Shown here: positions 1 through 7,536 of the stretch, piece by piece
Layout: each line of letters starts with the position of its first letter
Position numbering within the stretch: position 1 is the stretch's first letter
From: Enterobacteriaceae bacterium UBA3516
Lineage (GTDB): Bacteria > Pseudomonadota > Gammaproteobacteria > Enterobacterales > Enterobacteriaceae
Direction of reading: 5' to 3'
NCBI GenBank assembly: GCA_002377245.1
Contig: DFPL01000239.1
Coordinates: 9,469 to 27,214, forward strand
DNA length: 17,746 nt
Translations under genes and position numbers: made by a program
The notes under the pieces: generated by a model
What the model was told of the DNA's origin: nothing
The model's input: only the letters and a program-made list of their open reading frames with translations
The model's database searches: none

Positions 1-737
1 CTGTCGCAGCTGATCTCCAGGTCGTTACGGCGATGGGAAAAACGCAGGCGGATGGTGCTGTCGCCGTTGATCACCAGCGGACGCGCCGAGAGCGTATGCG
101 GGAACATCGGCACCAGCGTGATGGCATCCAGTGACGGTGTGAGAATAGGGCCGCCCGCGGAGAGGGAATACGCGGTCGAACCGGTAGGTGTTGTGATAAT
201 CAGGCCGTCGGAACGTTGAGAAAAGGCGAAGGTTTCGTCGATATAGACTTCAAATTCAATCATATGGGCGACTTTGCCCGGGTGCAACACCACTTCGTTA
301 ATGGCGGTACTGATACGTTTCTGGCAATCCTGTTGACAGACCTGCACTTCCAGTAAAAAACGCTTCTCGGCAATATAATGACCTTCCAGCACATCGGCCA
401 ATTGCTGCTGCGCATTGTCCGGGTCCAGGTCGGTTAAAAAACCCAGGTTGCCACGGTTGATACCAATCACTTTTATATCGTAACGGGCAAGCGTTCGTGC
501 GGCGCCCAGCATGTTGCCATCACCGCCGACGACCACCGCGAGGTCAGCCTGCTGGCCTATCTCTGCCAGCGTACCGGTGCGCACGGCAGTTAATTTCAGC
601 TCCTGGGCTATCTGCTGTTCGACAATCACTTCATACCCTTTTGCACACAGCCAGCGATAGAGCATTTCATGTGTGGTCAGCGCGGTGGGATGGCGAGGAT
701 GACCGACAATACCAATACACTTGAAATGATGAGCCAT
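1..737 (-). CDS. nadK: NAD kinase, 3' end cut off by the window edge
   Basis: ATP-dependent NAD kinase makes NADP from NAD in the cytoplasm. Translation from ATG at 737 on the minus strand gives MAHHFKCIGIVGHPRHP and then closely follows E. coli NadK. The family's GGDGN nucleotide-binding motif is visible (in VVVGGDGNMLGAARTLARY, encoded near 510-535), as are NRGNLGFLTDL and the later TPTGSTAYSLSAGGP segment (encoded near 145-190). The frame is open to base 1, which falls at about residue 246 of the usual 292, so about 46 C-terminal residues lie outside. The gene is divergent from grpE across a gap of 122 bases, the same arrangement as in E. coli. No frameshift is seen. Identification rests on full-length similarity, not on a database search. 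Confidence 0.97.
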   Translation of the reverse strand, partial: MAHHFKCIGIVGHPRHPTALTTHEMLYRWLCAKGYEVIVEQQIAQELKLTAVRTGTLAEIGQQADLAVVVGGDGNMLGAARTLARYDIKVIGINRGNLGFLTDLDPDNAQQQLADVLEGHYIAEKRFLLEVQVCQQDCQKRISTAINEVVLHPGKVAHMIEFEVYIDETFAFSQRSDGLIITTPTGSTAYSLSAGGPILTPSLDAITLVPMFPHTLSARPLVINGDSTIRLRFSHRRNDLEISCD

Positions 738-786
738 TTTCTGGTGGTCCTTGTGCCAAATGAATGATGACAATGTGTCGCGTTCC

Positions 787-814
787 CTTGAAACCCGGAA
801 ACAGATCCCCATAA
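787..814 (+). promoter_or_regulatory. Heat-shock (sigma-32) promoter of grpE
   Basis: CTTGAAA at 787-793 and CCCCATAA at 807-814 are separated by 13 bases. These match the known sigma-32 consensus (CTTGAAA, 13-17 bases, CCCCATnT) at almost every position. The site lies about 45 bases before the grpE ATG at 860, in the right orientation. Heat-shock control of grpE is established in E. coli; its use here is inferred from the match. Confidence 0.9.
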
Positions 815-859
815 TAAGCGAAGTTAGCGAGATGAATGCGAAAAAACGCGGAGAAATTC

Positions 860-1453
860 ATGAGTAGTAAAGAACAGAAAACGCCTGACGGGCAAGCCCC
901 GGACGAAATTATCATGGATCAGCACGAGGACATTGAGGCAGTTGAACCAGATGCTTCTGCTGAACAGGTGGACCCGCGCGATGAGAAGATTGCCGACCTC
1001 GAAGCGCAACTGGTTGAAGCGCAGACCCGCGAGCGTGATGGTGTTCTGCGTATTAAAGCCGAAATGGAAAACCTGCGTCGTCGTACTGAGCTTGACGTTG
1101 AGAAAGCGCATAAATTTGCGCTGGAGAAGTTCGTCAACGAGCTGCTGCCGGTCATCGACAGCCTTGAGCGCGCGCTGGAAGTGGCGGACAAGGACAATGC
1201 TGATATGGCCTCAATGGTCGAAGGTATTGAGCTGACGCTAAAATCCATGCTGGATGTGGTGAAAAAATTCGGTGTGGAAGTGGTCGCTGAAACGAACGTA
1301 CCGCTGGATCCAAACGTGCATCAGGCCATTGCGATGGTGGAGTCTGAGGATGTCGCTGCCGGTAACGTGCTTGGCGTAATGCAAAAAGGCTTTACGCTGA
1401 ACGGCCGCACCATTCGTGCTGCGATGGTGACAGTCGCGAAAGCGAAGGCTTAA
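860..1453 (+). CDS. grpE: GrpE, nucleotide exchange factor for DnaK
   Basis: GrpE is the cytoplasmic dimeric co-chaperone that releases ADP from DnaK. The 197-residue product has exactly the E. coli length. It begins MSSKEQKTP, has an acidic N-terminus, a long charged helix (about residues 40-90, the dimerising coiled coil) and the C-terminal beta-wing with the family signature NVPLDPNVHQAIA followed by GFTLNGRTIRAAMVTVAKA. An upstream in-frame ATG at 836 would add 8 residues (MRKNAEKF), but 860 matches the family start and is preceded by GGAG at a normal distance. A sigma-32 promoter lies upstream and an intrinsic terminator follows. It is convergent with corB. Confidence 0.98.
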   Translation: MSSKEQKTPDGQAPDEIIMDQHEDIEAVEPDASAEQVDPRDEKIADLEAQLVEAQTRERDGVLRIKAEMENLRRRTELDVEKAHKFALEKFVNELLPVIDSLERALEVADKDNADMASMVEGIELTLKSMLDVVKKFGVEVVAETNVPLDPNVHQAIAMVESEDVAAGNVLGVMQKGFTLNGRTIRAAMVTVAKAKA

Positions 1454-1464
1454 ACCTCTTCGCA

Positions 1465-1500
1465 GGGCCGGGTGACGTTTACGCTTCCCCGGCCCTTATT
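1465..1500 (+). terminator. Intrinsic terminator of grpE
   Basis: GGGCCGGG at 1465-1472 pairs perfectly with CCCGGCCC at 1488-1495 across a 15-base loop, followed by TTATT. It starts 11 bases after the grpE stop. The U tract is short and broken. On the opposite strand no U tract follows, so it probably does not serve corB, whose coding sequence ends at 1509. Confidence 0.75.
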
Positions 1501-1508
1501 CTACCAGG

Positions 1509-2798
1509 CTACTGTTCCGCCACGCTGTCGCGAATCGGTTTGACCGGAATGACCCGCACCTGTTTAATCATGTTGTCCTGCACATCAAGAATATCAATAT
1601 CGTAGTGCTCAATGCGCACGCGCGTTCCCGCTGCCGGGATCTCTTCCAGCGCTTCCAGTAACATCCCGTTAATTGTGCGGGCTTCGGCTTCCGGCAACTG
1701 CCAGTTGAATGCTTTATTTAACTCACGCACGTTGGCACTGCCATCAATGATGACTGAACCGTCGTTTTGCGGGGTCACTTCTTCGGCAAGGGAAGGCGAC
1801 ATCGAGGTGGTAAAGTCACCGACAATTTCTTCCAGAATATCCTCAACCGTGATCAGCCCCTGAACGTCCCCATATTCATCGACCACCAGGCCGACTTTCT
1901 TTTTATTACGCTGGAATTTCACCAGTTGCATGCTGAGCGGCGTGCCTTCCGGAACGTAGTAAATTTCGTCCGCTGAACGCAGCATGACCTCTTTGGTGAA
2001 CTCTTTTTTCTCGGTCATCAAACGGTAGGCTTCGCGCACGCGCAGCATGCCGATGGTGTCATCCAGCGAGCCGCGATACAGCACGATGCGGCCGTGCGGG
2101 GAGTGTGTAAGCTGGCGAACGATCGACTTCCAGTCGTCATTGATGTCGATGCCGACTATTTCGCTACGCGGCACCATGATGTCGTCAACACTGACTTTTT
2201 CGAGGTCCAGTATAGACAGCAGCATGTCCTGATTGCGCCGCGAAATTTGCGAGCGGGATTCGTTCACAATGGTGCGCAGTTCCTCTTTACTGAGCGCGCT
2301 GCTGATCACCACATCCGCTTTAATTCCCACCATCCGCATTAATACCCGGGTCACGCTGTTTAGCAACCAGACCAGGGGCATCATGATGATTTGCAGCGGG
2401 ACGAGTAGCACGCTGCTGGGGAAGGCGACTTTTTCAGGGTAGAGCGCAGCGATGGTTTTTGGTAACACCTCGGCAAAGACCAGTACCACAAAGGTCAGGA
2501 CCCCAGTTGCAATCGCCACCCCGGCGTTACCGTACAGACGCATCCCAACAATAGTACCCAGTGCCGAAGCGAGAATATTGACCAGGTTGTTACCGATGAG
2601 TACAAGGCTGATGAGGCGGTCCGGTTTTCGCAGTAATTTTTCGACACGTCGCGCGCTGCGGTGCCCCTGTTTTGCCAGGTGACGCAGGCGATAGCGGTTG
2701 ATGGTCATCATGCCGGTTTCAGAACCGGAGAAGTACGCCGAAATCACCACCATGATGATCAGGGTGACGATCAGCGTCGTGGTGGATATGTGTTCCAG
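1509..2798 (-). CDS. corB: CNNM/CorC-family membrane transporter with CBS domains
   Basis: This is the E. coli YfjD (CorB) protein, an inner-membrane member of the CNNM/CorC family linked to divalent cation (Mg/Co) efflux or resistance. The N-terminal DUF21 region (about residues 1-190) has several hydrophobic helices, including SAYFSGSETGMMTINRYRLR and a segment ending FAEVLPKTIAALYPEKVA. A CBS-pair region follows (about 200-330, with DDIMVPRSEI and VEDILEEIVGDF), then the C-terminal CorC/HlyC domain. The open frame extends to 2915, but that extension overlaps ypjD. Homology begins at LEHISTTT, whose first codon is CTG at 2798, with AAGGAA six bases upstream. This predicts 429 residues and an unusual CTG start. 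It lies 17 bases downstream of ypjD and is probably co-transcribed with it. Confidence 0.93.
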   Translation of the reverse strand: MEHISTTTLIVTLIIMVVISAYFSGSETGMMTINRYRLRHLAKQGHRSARRVEKLLRKPDRLISLVLIGNNLVNILASALGTIVGMRLYGNAGVAIATGVLTFVVLVFAEVLPKTIAALYPEKVAFPSSVLLVPLQIIMMPLVWLLNSVTRVLMRMVGIKADVVISSALSKEELRTIVNESRSQISRRNQDMLLSILDLEKVSVDDIMVPRSEIVGIDINDDWKSIVRQLTHSPHGRIVLYRGSLDDTIGMLRVREAYRLMTEKKEFTKEVMLRSADEIYYVPEGTPLSMQLVKFQRNKKKVGLVVDEYGDVQGLITVEDILEEIVGDFTTSMSPSLAEEVTPQNDGSVIIDGSANVRELNKAFNWQLPEAEARTINGMLLEALEEIPAAGTRVRIEHYDIDILDVQDNMIKQVRVIPVKPIRDSVAEQ

Positions 2799-2815
2799 AG
2801 GAAATTCCTTCTTGA

Positions 2816-3604
2816 TTAGCTCAGAAAATGTTGCAGAACGCGGCTGCCAAAATAGGCCAGCGTCAGGATACCAGCACCTGCCACGTTGAACCAGACGACC
2901 CGACGACCGCGCCATCCTTCATGATAGTGGCCCCACAGCAGAACGATATAGACAAACCAGGCGATAATCGACAACACGGCTTTGTCGATATTTTCCGTGC
3001 TGAAGAGGTTGTTCAGATAGAACAAACCGGTGCACAGGGTCAGCGTCAACAGGACGACGCCCACCTGGGTAATATGAAACATTTTACGCTCAATACTCAT
3101 TAAAGGCGGCATTTCATGACTGAACGCCAGACGTTTATTCTTGAGCTGGTAGTCGATCCAGGCAAGCTGTAACGCGTACATTGCGGCAATGATCAGCGTC
3201 GCGTAAGAAAAGAGCGACAAGCCGATATGCACCATCATCCCAGGACTGGCCTCCAGATGGGTGATGTACTCATTAGGAACAAATATGGCAAACGCGAGGT
3301 TAATAAGGGCAAAGGTATAGACGATCGGCAGCAGTAACCAGCCACGGTTTTTTGATGCCACAATGGTCATCACCGTACAGATCATCAGACTGACCAGCGA
3401 ACCGACGTTCAATAAACTTAAGTTCTGCCCCCCGTCATCCGGGAAAAGGCGTTCTTTCAATGCGAAGCCATGGCACATCAGGGCAATGACCGCTGAGAGC
3501 ATAGCCATACGCCGCCAGCCACTGTTTTTCTGGAGCAAACCGGGAATGATCAGCGCAAGGCTTACAGAGTAACCAGCAAGAGCGAGCAGAGCGAAAACGG
3601 GCAT
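2816..3604 (-). CDS. ypjD: Inner membrane protein YpjD, cytochrome c assembly-like (CcmC/CcsA fold)
   Basis: The 262-residue polytopic membrane protein closely follows E. coli YpjD (also called corE; I recall about 263 residues). It has about eight hydrophobic helices and belongs by family to the cytochrome c assembly (PF01578) group. That group's tryptophan- and histidine-rich segment is visible near the C-terminus (LLWGHYHEGWRGRRVVW). Its biochemical role in enterobacteria is not well established; its pairing with the CNNM-type corB suggests a link to cation handling. The ATG at 3604 gives MPVFALLALAGYSV, the family start. It is divergent from ffh, with a good sigma-70 promoter immediately upstream, and precedes corB by 17 bases. 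Confidence 0.93.
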   Translation of the reverse strand: MPVFALLALAGYSVSLALIIPGLLQKNSGWRRMAMLSAVIALMCHGFALKERLFPDDGGQNLSLLNVGSLVSLMICTVMTIVASKNRGWLLLPIVYTFALINLAFAIFVPNEYITHLEASPGMMVHIGLSLFSYATLIIAAMYALQLAWIDYQLKNKRLAFSHEMPPLMSIERKMFHITQVGVVLLTLTLCTGLFYLNNLFSTENIDKAVLSIIAWFVYIVLLWGHYHEGWRGRRVVWFNVAGAGILTLAYFGSRVLQHFLS

Positions 3605-3642
3605 AGTGGCGTCGACAGTCAGACCGAATGAGAAAGAAAAGC

Positions 3643-3671
3643 AGTATAGCGTTACGTGACCTCGGCTCCAA
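3643..3671 (-). promoter_or_regulatory. Sigma-70 promoter for ypjD-corB
   Basis: On the minus strand TTGGAG (3671-3666) and TATACT (3648-3643) are separated by exactly 17 bases, close to the TTGACA/TATAAT consensus. The -10 element lies about 39 bases before the ypjD ATG. No other promoter-like pair is as good in this gap. Activity is inferred. Confidence 0.65.
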
Positions 3672-3703
3672 CCGTTGCATCACATACATCAGTAATGTCT
3701 TCA

Positions 3704-3712
3704 TGTTATACT
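3704..3712 (+). promoter_or_regulatory. Extended -10 promoter for ffh
   Basis: TG-T-TATACT at 3704-3712 is an extended -10 element (TGn followed by a 5/6 match to TATAAT) 61 bases before the ffh ATG. The position where a -35 would sit (3684-3689, ATACAT) is poor, which is typical of extended -10 promoters. The pairing with the divergent ypjD promoter is inferred. Confidence 0.6.
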
Positions 3713-3773
3713 GCTGCAAATTTCTGTTATGCGTCGCTCTGGCGGCCCATCGTTTTACCTCAGGCGAGAGACA

Positions 3774-5135
3774 ATGTTTGATAATTTAACCGATCGTTTG
3801 TCGCGCACGCTGCGCAATATCAGTGGTCGTGGACGCCTCACTGAAGACAACATTAAAGAGACACTGCGCGAAGTGCGCATGGCGCTGCTGGAGGCGGATG
3901 TCGCGCTGCCAGTGGTGCGTGATTTCATCAACCGCGTGAAAGAAAAAGCGGTGGGTCATGAAGTCAATAAGAGCCTGACTCCGGGTCAGGAGTTCGTCAA
4001 AATTGTGCGCAACGAACTGGTTGCGGCAATGGGCGAAGAGAACCAGGTACTGAATCTGGCAGCGCAACCGCCTGCCGTCGTGCTGATGGCGGGCCTGCAG
4101 GGCGCGGGTAAAACCACCAGCGTCGGTAAGCTGGGTAAATTCCTGCGCGAAAAGCATAAGAAAAAAGTACTGGTCGTTTCTGCGGACGTTTATCGCCCGG
4201 CGGCGATCAAACAGCTGGAAACGCTGGCGCAGCAGGTTGAAGTGGATTTCTTCCCTTCAGATGTTGCGCAGAAACCTGTCGATATCGTTAACGCAGCGCT
4301 GAAAGAAGCGAAGCTGAAATTCTACGATGTGCTGCTGGTGGATACCGCCGGCCGTTTGCACGTTGACGAAGCGATGATGGACGAAATCAAACAGGTTCAT
4401 GCGGCCATTAAGCCGGTAGAAACGCTGTTTGTTGTCGATGCCATGACCGGCCAGGATGCGGCAAATACCGCAAAAGCGTTTAATGAAGCGCTGCCGCTGA
4501 CGGGTGTGGTTCTGACTAAAGTTGACGGTGATGCCCGTGGGGGTGCCGCGCTTTCTATCCGTCATATCACCGGTAAACCTATCAAGTTCCTGGGCGTCGG
4601 TGAAAAGACCGAAGCGCTGGAGCCGTTCCACCCGGACCGTATTGCCTCCCGTATTCTGGGCATGGGCGACGTGCTGTCGCTGATCGAAGATATCGAGAGC
4701 AAAGTTGACCGCGCGCAGGCGGAGAAGCTGGCGACCAAGCTGAAAAAAGGCGACGGCTTCGATCTGACCGACTTCCTTGAGCAGCTGCGCCAGATGAAAA
4801 ACATGGGCGGTATGGCAAGCCTGATGGGCAAGCTACCGGGTATGGGTCAGATCCCGGACAACGTTAAATCACAGATGGACGATAAAGTCCTGGTGCGTAT
4901 GGAAGCCATCATTAACTCGATGACGCTGAAAGAACGTGCCAAACCTGAAATCATCAAAGGTTCCCGCAAACGCCGTATCGCTCAGGGTTGTGGCCTGCAG
5001 GTACAGGACGTGAACCGCCTTCTGAAACAGTTCGACGACATGCAGCGCATGATGAAGAAGATGAAGAAGGGTGGGATGGCGAAAATGATGCGGGGGATGA
5101 AAGGTATGATGCCACCAGGCTTCCCTGGAAGATAA
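3774..5135 (+). CDS. ffh: Ffh, signal recognition particle protein (SRP54)
   Basis: Ffh is the GTPase that, with 4.5S RNA, binds nascent membrane-protein signal sequences and docks with FtsY. The 453-residue product has the E. coli length. It has the N domain (1-about 88), the G domain with P-loop GLQGAGKTT (107-115), DTAGR and TKVDGDARGG, and the methionine-rich M domain (about 330-453) with the RNA-binding KGSRKRRIAQGCG segment and the MKKMKKGGM tail. The frame is open from 3729, but homology starts at MFDNLTDRLS (3774). GCGAGAG just upstream can act as the ribosome binding site. It is followed by 251 bases before rpsP and is not obviously in the same operon. Confidence 0.98.
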   Translation: MFDNLTDRLSRTLRNISGRGRLTEDNIKETLREVRMALLEADVALPVVRDFINRVKEKAVGHEVNKSLTPGQEFVKIVRNELVAAMGEENQVLNLAAQPPAVVLMAGLQGAGKTTSVGKLGKFLREKHKKKVLVVSADVYRPAAIKQLETLAQQVEVDFFPSDVAQKPVDIVNAALKEAKLKFYDVLLVDTAGRLHVDEAMMDEIKQVHAAIKPVETLFVVDAMTGQDAANTAKAFNEALPLTGVVLTKVDGDARGGAALSIRHITGKPIKFLGVGEKTEALEPFHPDRIASRILGMGDVLSLIEDIESKVDRAQAEKLATKLKKGDGFDLTDFLEQLRQMKNMGGMASLMGKLPGMGQIPDNVKSQMDDKVLVRMEAIINSMTLKERAKPEIIKGSRKRRIAQGCGLQVQDVNRLLKQFDDMQRMMKKMKKGGMAKMMRGMKGMMPPGFPGR

Positions 5136-5175
5136 TTATATCGGGCTACCTTATTTGCCATTTTGACGCCGGGGT

Positions 5176-5225
5176 GTGCTCAAAATGCTCACGTACTGCG
5201 TGTACGCTCCGCTTTTTGCGCGCAC
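5176..5225. repeat. 50-base imperfect palindrome in the ffh-rpsP gap
   Basis: GTGC at 5176-5179 is mirrored by GCAC at 5222-5225, and the centre has perfect CGTAC (5192-5196) and GTACG (5202-5206) around a five-base loop. Between these, CTCAAAATGCTC is an imperfect match to the complement of the CTCCGCTTTTTGCG arm. The RNA could form a long interrupted hairpin. It may be the ffh 3' end structure or a stabilising element, though no U tract follows it. I recall similar sequences at other enterobacterial loci, but that is unverified. Confidence 0.5.
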
Positions 5226-5284
5226 GCCAACGCCAAACTGGCTGCAACGGCAACGCCCTGGTATTGAATCAACGCAACTGCTGA

Positions 5285-5312
5285 TTGCTTTTTTCCCAAA
5301 AATCAGTAAAAT
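5285..5312 (+). promoter_or_regulatory. Candidate sigma-70 promoter for the rpsP operon
   Basis: TTGCTT at 5285-5290 and TAAAAT at 5307-5312 (5/6 to TATAAT) are 16 bases apart. This would start RNA near 5319 and leave a leader of about 68 bases before rpsP. TAATAT at 5325-5330 is an alternative -10 without a good partner. Confidence 0.45.
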
Positions 5313-5336
5313 TTTCGGGCTTTTAATATGACACCG

Positions 5337-5368
5337 GGCTCCGTTCCTCGACGGGGCCTGTTGTTTTA
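5337..5368 (+). terminator. Terminator-like hairpin in the rpsP leader
   Basis: GGCTCCG (5337-5343) pairs with CGGGGCC (5352-5358), seven pairs including one G-U, with an eight-base loop and the U-rich TGTTGTTTT after it. It ends 18 bases before the rpsP ATG and just before the ribosome binding site, AAGAGGA. It looks like an attenuator or leader structure rather than the ffh terminator, because it lies downstream of the likely rpsP promoter. Regulatory function is inferred. Confidence 0.5.
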
Positions 5369-5386
5369 TTCACACAAGAGGATGTT

Positions 5387-5635
5387 ATGGTAACTATTCG
5401 TTTAGCTCGTCACGGCGCTAAAAAGCGTCCGTTCTACCAGGTTGTTGTCACTGACAGCCGTAATGCACGCAACGGTCGCTTCATTGAGCGCGTTGGCTTC
5501 TTTAACCCGATCGCGTCCGAGAAAGAAGAAGGCACCCGCCTGGATCTGGATCGTATCGCTCACTGGGTTGGCCAGGGCGCTACCGTTTCTGATCGCGTAG
5601 CTACGCTGATCAAAGCAGCAAACAAAGCAGCTTAA
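5387..5635 (+). CDS. rpsP: 30S ribosomal protein S16
   Basis: S16 is a small-subunit protein needed for ordered 30S assembly. The 82-residue product is nearly identical to E. coli S16, beginning MVTIRLARHGAKKRPFYQ, with RNARNGRFIERVGFFNP and DRIAHWVGQGATVSDRV. The length equals the E. coli length. It has a strong ribosome binding site (AAGAGGA) and is the first gene of rpsP-rimM-trmD-rplS. The rimM start follows 18 bases after its stop. Confidence 0.99.
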   Translation: MVTIRLARHGAKKRPFYQVVVTDSRNARNGRFIERVGFFNPIASEKEEGTRLDLDRIAHWVGQGATVSDRVATLIKAANKAA

Positions 5636-5653
5636 TCTGTCACGGTGGTCATG

Positions 5654-6202
5654 ATGAGCAAGCAACACGCCGCACAGAGCCCTGTTAATCCGATTGTGCT
5701 TGGTAAAATGGGTTCTTGCTACGGTATCCGTGGTTGGCTCAGAGTGTTTTCTTCCACTGAAGACGCCGAAAGCATTTTTGACTATCAGCCCTGGTTTATC
5801 CAGAAGGCGGGTCAGTGGCAGAGCATTGAGCTGGAAAGCTGGCGCTACCACAATCAGGACATCGTCATCAAACTGAAAGGTGTTGATGATCGCGATGCTG
5901 CGAATCTGCTGACCAATTGCGAAATTGTCGTAGATACCACGCAGTTGCCGCAGCTGGAAGAGGGTGACTATTACTGGAAAGACCTGATGGGCTGCCAGGT
6001 AGTGACCACTGAAGGTTATGGTCTGGGAAAAGTCATCGATATGATGGAAACCGGATCCAATGACGTTCTCGTCATTAAGGCAAACCTGAAAGATGCATTT
6101 GGCATCAAGGAGCGGTTGGTTCCGTTCCTCGATGGGCAGGTTATCAAGAAAGTCGATCTCGCTACGCAAACTATTGTTGTAGATTGGGATCCTGGTTTTT
6201 AA
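5654..6202 (+). CDS. rimM: RimM, 16S rRNA processing / 30S maturation factor
   Basis: RimM binds S19 and the 30S head during late assembly. The 182-residue product equals the E. coli length. It has the N-terminal RimM barrel (VLGKMGSCYGIRGWLRVFSS) and the C-terminal PRC barrel (YYWKDLMGCQV, then NDVLVIKANLKDAFGIKERL and VPFLDGQVIKKVD). Possible starts are GTG 5645, ATG 5651 and ATG 5654. I chose 5654 because it gives MSKQ, matching the family, with GGTGG five bases upstream. In E. coli rimM and trmD are translated far less than the flanking ribosomal genes; the sequence here does not directly show that. Confidence 0.97.
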   Translation: MSKQHAAQSPVNPIVLGKMGSCYGIRGWLRVFSSTEDAESIFDYQPWFIQKAGQWQSIELESWRYHNQDIVIKLKGVDDRDAANLLTNCEIVVDTTQLPQLEEGDYYWKDLMGCQVVTTEGYGLGKVIDMMETGSNDVLVIKANLKDAFGIKERLVPFLDGQVIKKVDLATQTIVVDWDPGF

Positions 6203-6247
6203 ACCTCCGGATATACGGTAAAAATACGGCACTATGGGGATGGGCTT

Positions 6248-7015
6248 GTGTTTATAGGTATTGTTAGCCTGTTTCCAGAAATGTTTCGTGCGATTACCGA
6301 CTACGGGGTAACTGGCCGGGCAGTAAAGAATGGCCTGCTGAGCATCCAGAGCTGGAGTCCTCGTGATTTCGCTCATGACCGGCACCGTACCGTGGACGAT
6401 CGTCCCTATGGCGGCGGACCGGGGATGCTAATGATGGTGCAACCTTTGCGGGACGCCATTCATGCAGCAAAAGACGCGGCGGGTGAAGGCGCGAAGGTGA
6501 TTTATCTGTCACCTCAGGGACGCAAGCTTGATCAAGCGGGCGTTAGCGAACTGGCAACGAATCAGAAACTGATTTTGGTGTGTGGTCGCTACGAAGGGGT
6601 AGATGAGCGCGTAATCCAAACCGAAATAGATGAAGAATGGTCTATCGGCGATTACGTACTCAGCGGTGGTGAGTTACCGGCAATGACGCTGATTGACTCG
6701 GTTTCCCGGTTTATTCCGGGCGTACTGGGCCATGAAGCTTCAGCAATCGAAGATTCCTTTGCTGATGGGTTGCTGGACTGCCCACACTATACCCGACCTG
6801 AAGTGTTAGAAGAGATGGAAGTACCGGCGGTATTACTGTCGGGGAACCATGCTGAGATACGTCGCTGGCGCCTGAAACAGTCGCTGGGCCGGACCTGGCT
6901 TAGAAGACCTGAACTTCTGGAAAACCTGGCTCTGACTGAAGAGCAAGCAAGGTTGCTGGCGGAGTTCAAAACGGAACACGCACAACAGCAGCATGAACAT
7001 GATGGGAATGCGTAA
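6248..7015 (+). CDS. trmD: TrmD, tRNA (guanine-N1)-methyltransferase
   Basis: TrmD makes m1G37 in tRNAs reading CNN codons, which prevents frameshifting. The 255-residue product equals the E. coli length. The start is GTG at 6248 (FIGIVSLFPEMF follows), as in E. coli. It carries the SPOUT-knot motifs YLSPQGRKLDQ, LVCGRYEGVDERV and SIGDYVLSGGELPAM. The EDSF segment (near residue 169) holds the family's catalytic aspartate, followed by LLDCPHYTRP. The C-terminus ends in a His/Gln-rich tail as in E. coli. It is 45 bases after rimM and 43 before rplS, in one operon. Confidence 0.98.
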   Translation: MFIGIVSLFPEMFRAITDYGVTGRAVKNGLLSIQSWSPRDFAHDRHRTVDDRPYGGGPGMLMMVQPLRDAIHAAKDAAGEGAKVIYLSPQGRKLDQAGVSELATNQKLILVCGRYEGVDERVIQTEIDEEWSIGDYVLSGGELPAMTLIDSVSRFIPGVLGHEASAIEDSFADGLLDCPHYTRPEVLEEMEVPAVLLSGNHAEIRRWRLKQSLGRTWLRRPELLENLALTEEQARLLAEFKTEHAQQQHEHDGNA

Positions 7016-7058
7016 CACGCACCCAAATATCAGTTTACCCAGGATAAGAGATTAAATT

Positions 7059-7406
7059 ATGAGCAACATTATTAAGCAAATTGAACAAGAGCAGATGAAG
7101 CAGGACGTACCTTCCTTCCGTCCGGGTGATACCGTGGAAGTGAAAGTATGGGTTGTTGAAGGTTCCAAAAAACGTCTGCAGGCATTCGAGGGCGTGGTTA
7201 TCGCTATTCGTAACCGCGGTCTGCACTCTGCATTCACTGTTCGTAAAATTTCCAACGGCGAAGGCGTTGAGCGTGTCTTCCAGACTCACTCTCCGGTAGT
7301 TGACAGCATTGCTGTTAAACGTCGTGGTGCTGTACGTAAAGCTAAACTGTACTACCTGCGTGAGCGCACTGGTAAGTCTGCTCGTATCAAAGAGCGTCTT
7401 AACTAA
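7059..7406 (+). CDS. rplS: 50S ribosomal protein L19
   Basis: L19 sits at the 30S-50S interface. The 115-residue product matches E. coli L19 nearly throughout: MSNIIKQIEQEQMKQDVPSF, then PGDTVEVKVWVVEGSKKRLQ, FEGVVIAIRNRGLHSAFTVR and the basic C-terminus SARIKERLN. A good ribosome binding site (AGGATAAGAG) precedes the ATG. It is the last gene of the rpsP operon and is followed by a strong intrinsic terminator. Confidence 0.99.
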   Translation: MSNIIKQIEQEQMKQDVPSFRPGDTVEVKVWVVEGSKKRLQAFEGVVIAIRNRGLHSAFTVRKISNGEGVERVFQTHSPVVDSIAVKRRGAVRKAKLYYLRERTGKSARIKERLN

Positions 7407-7431
7407 GATTCGCTTTCGCGACATCCTGAAT

Positions 7432-7463
7432 AAAAGGGCTGGCCTGTGGGCTGGCCCTTTTTT
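7432..7463 (+). terminator. Intrinsic terminator of the rpsP-rimM-trmD-rplS operon
   Basis: AAAAGGGCTGGCC (7432-7444) pairs with GGCTGGCCCTTTT (7449-7461), 13 pairs with two G-U, around a four-base loop. A run of six T's (7458-7463) completes the signal. It lies 25 bases after the rplS stop and marks the boundary between the core operon and the accessory pair. Confidence 0.92.
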
Positions 7464-7483
7464 ATTGCCTCTGGCCGAACCTG

Positions 7484-7513
7484 TTAACTTCCTCGCCATA
7501 AATCGTTTACACT
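7484..7513 (+). promoter_or_regulatory. Weak candidate promoter for the DUF2946/PepSY pair
   Basis: TTAACT (7484-7489) and TACACT (7508-7513) are 18 bases apart, each a 4/6 match to consensus. It lies between the rplS terminator and the GTG start at 7537. I see no Fur box and no CueR-type palindrome here, so a metal sensor is not evident from the sequence. Confidence 0.3.
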
Positions 7514-7536
7514 ACCGACGCTTTAACGGGGGATAT

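Noticed and set aside
836..859. Longer grpE start at ATG 836
   Set aside because: It would add eight residues absent from the family and it moves away from the GGAG ribosome binding site; ATG 860 fits the conserved MSSKEQKTP start.
5402..6385. 327-codon minus-strand open frame opposite rpsP, rimM and the start of trmD
   Set aside because: It is entirely antisense to three well-identified genes, resembles no known family, and long shadow frames are expected opposite highly biased codons.
7035..7499. 154-codon minus-strand open frame opposite rplS and its terminator
   Set aside because: It runs through the rplS terminator and is antisense to a ribosomal protein gene; no family resemblance.
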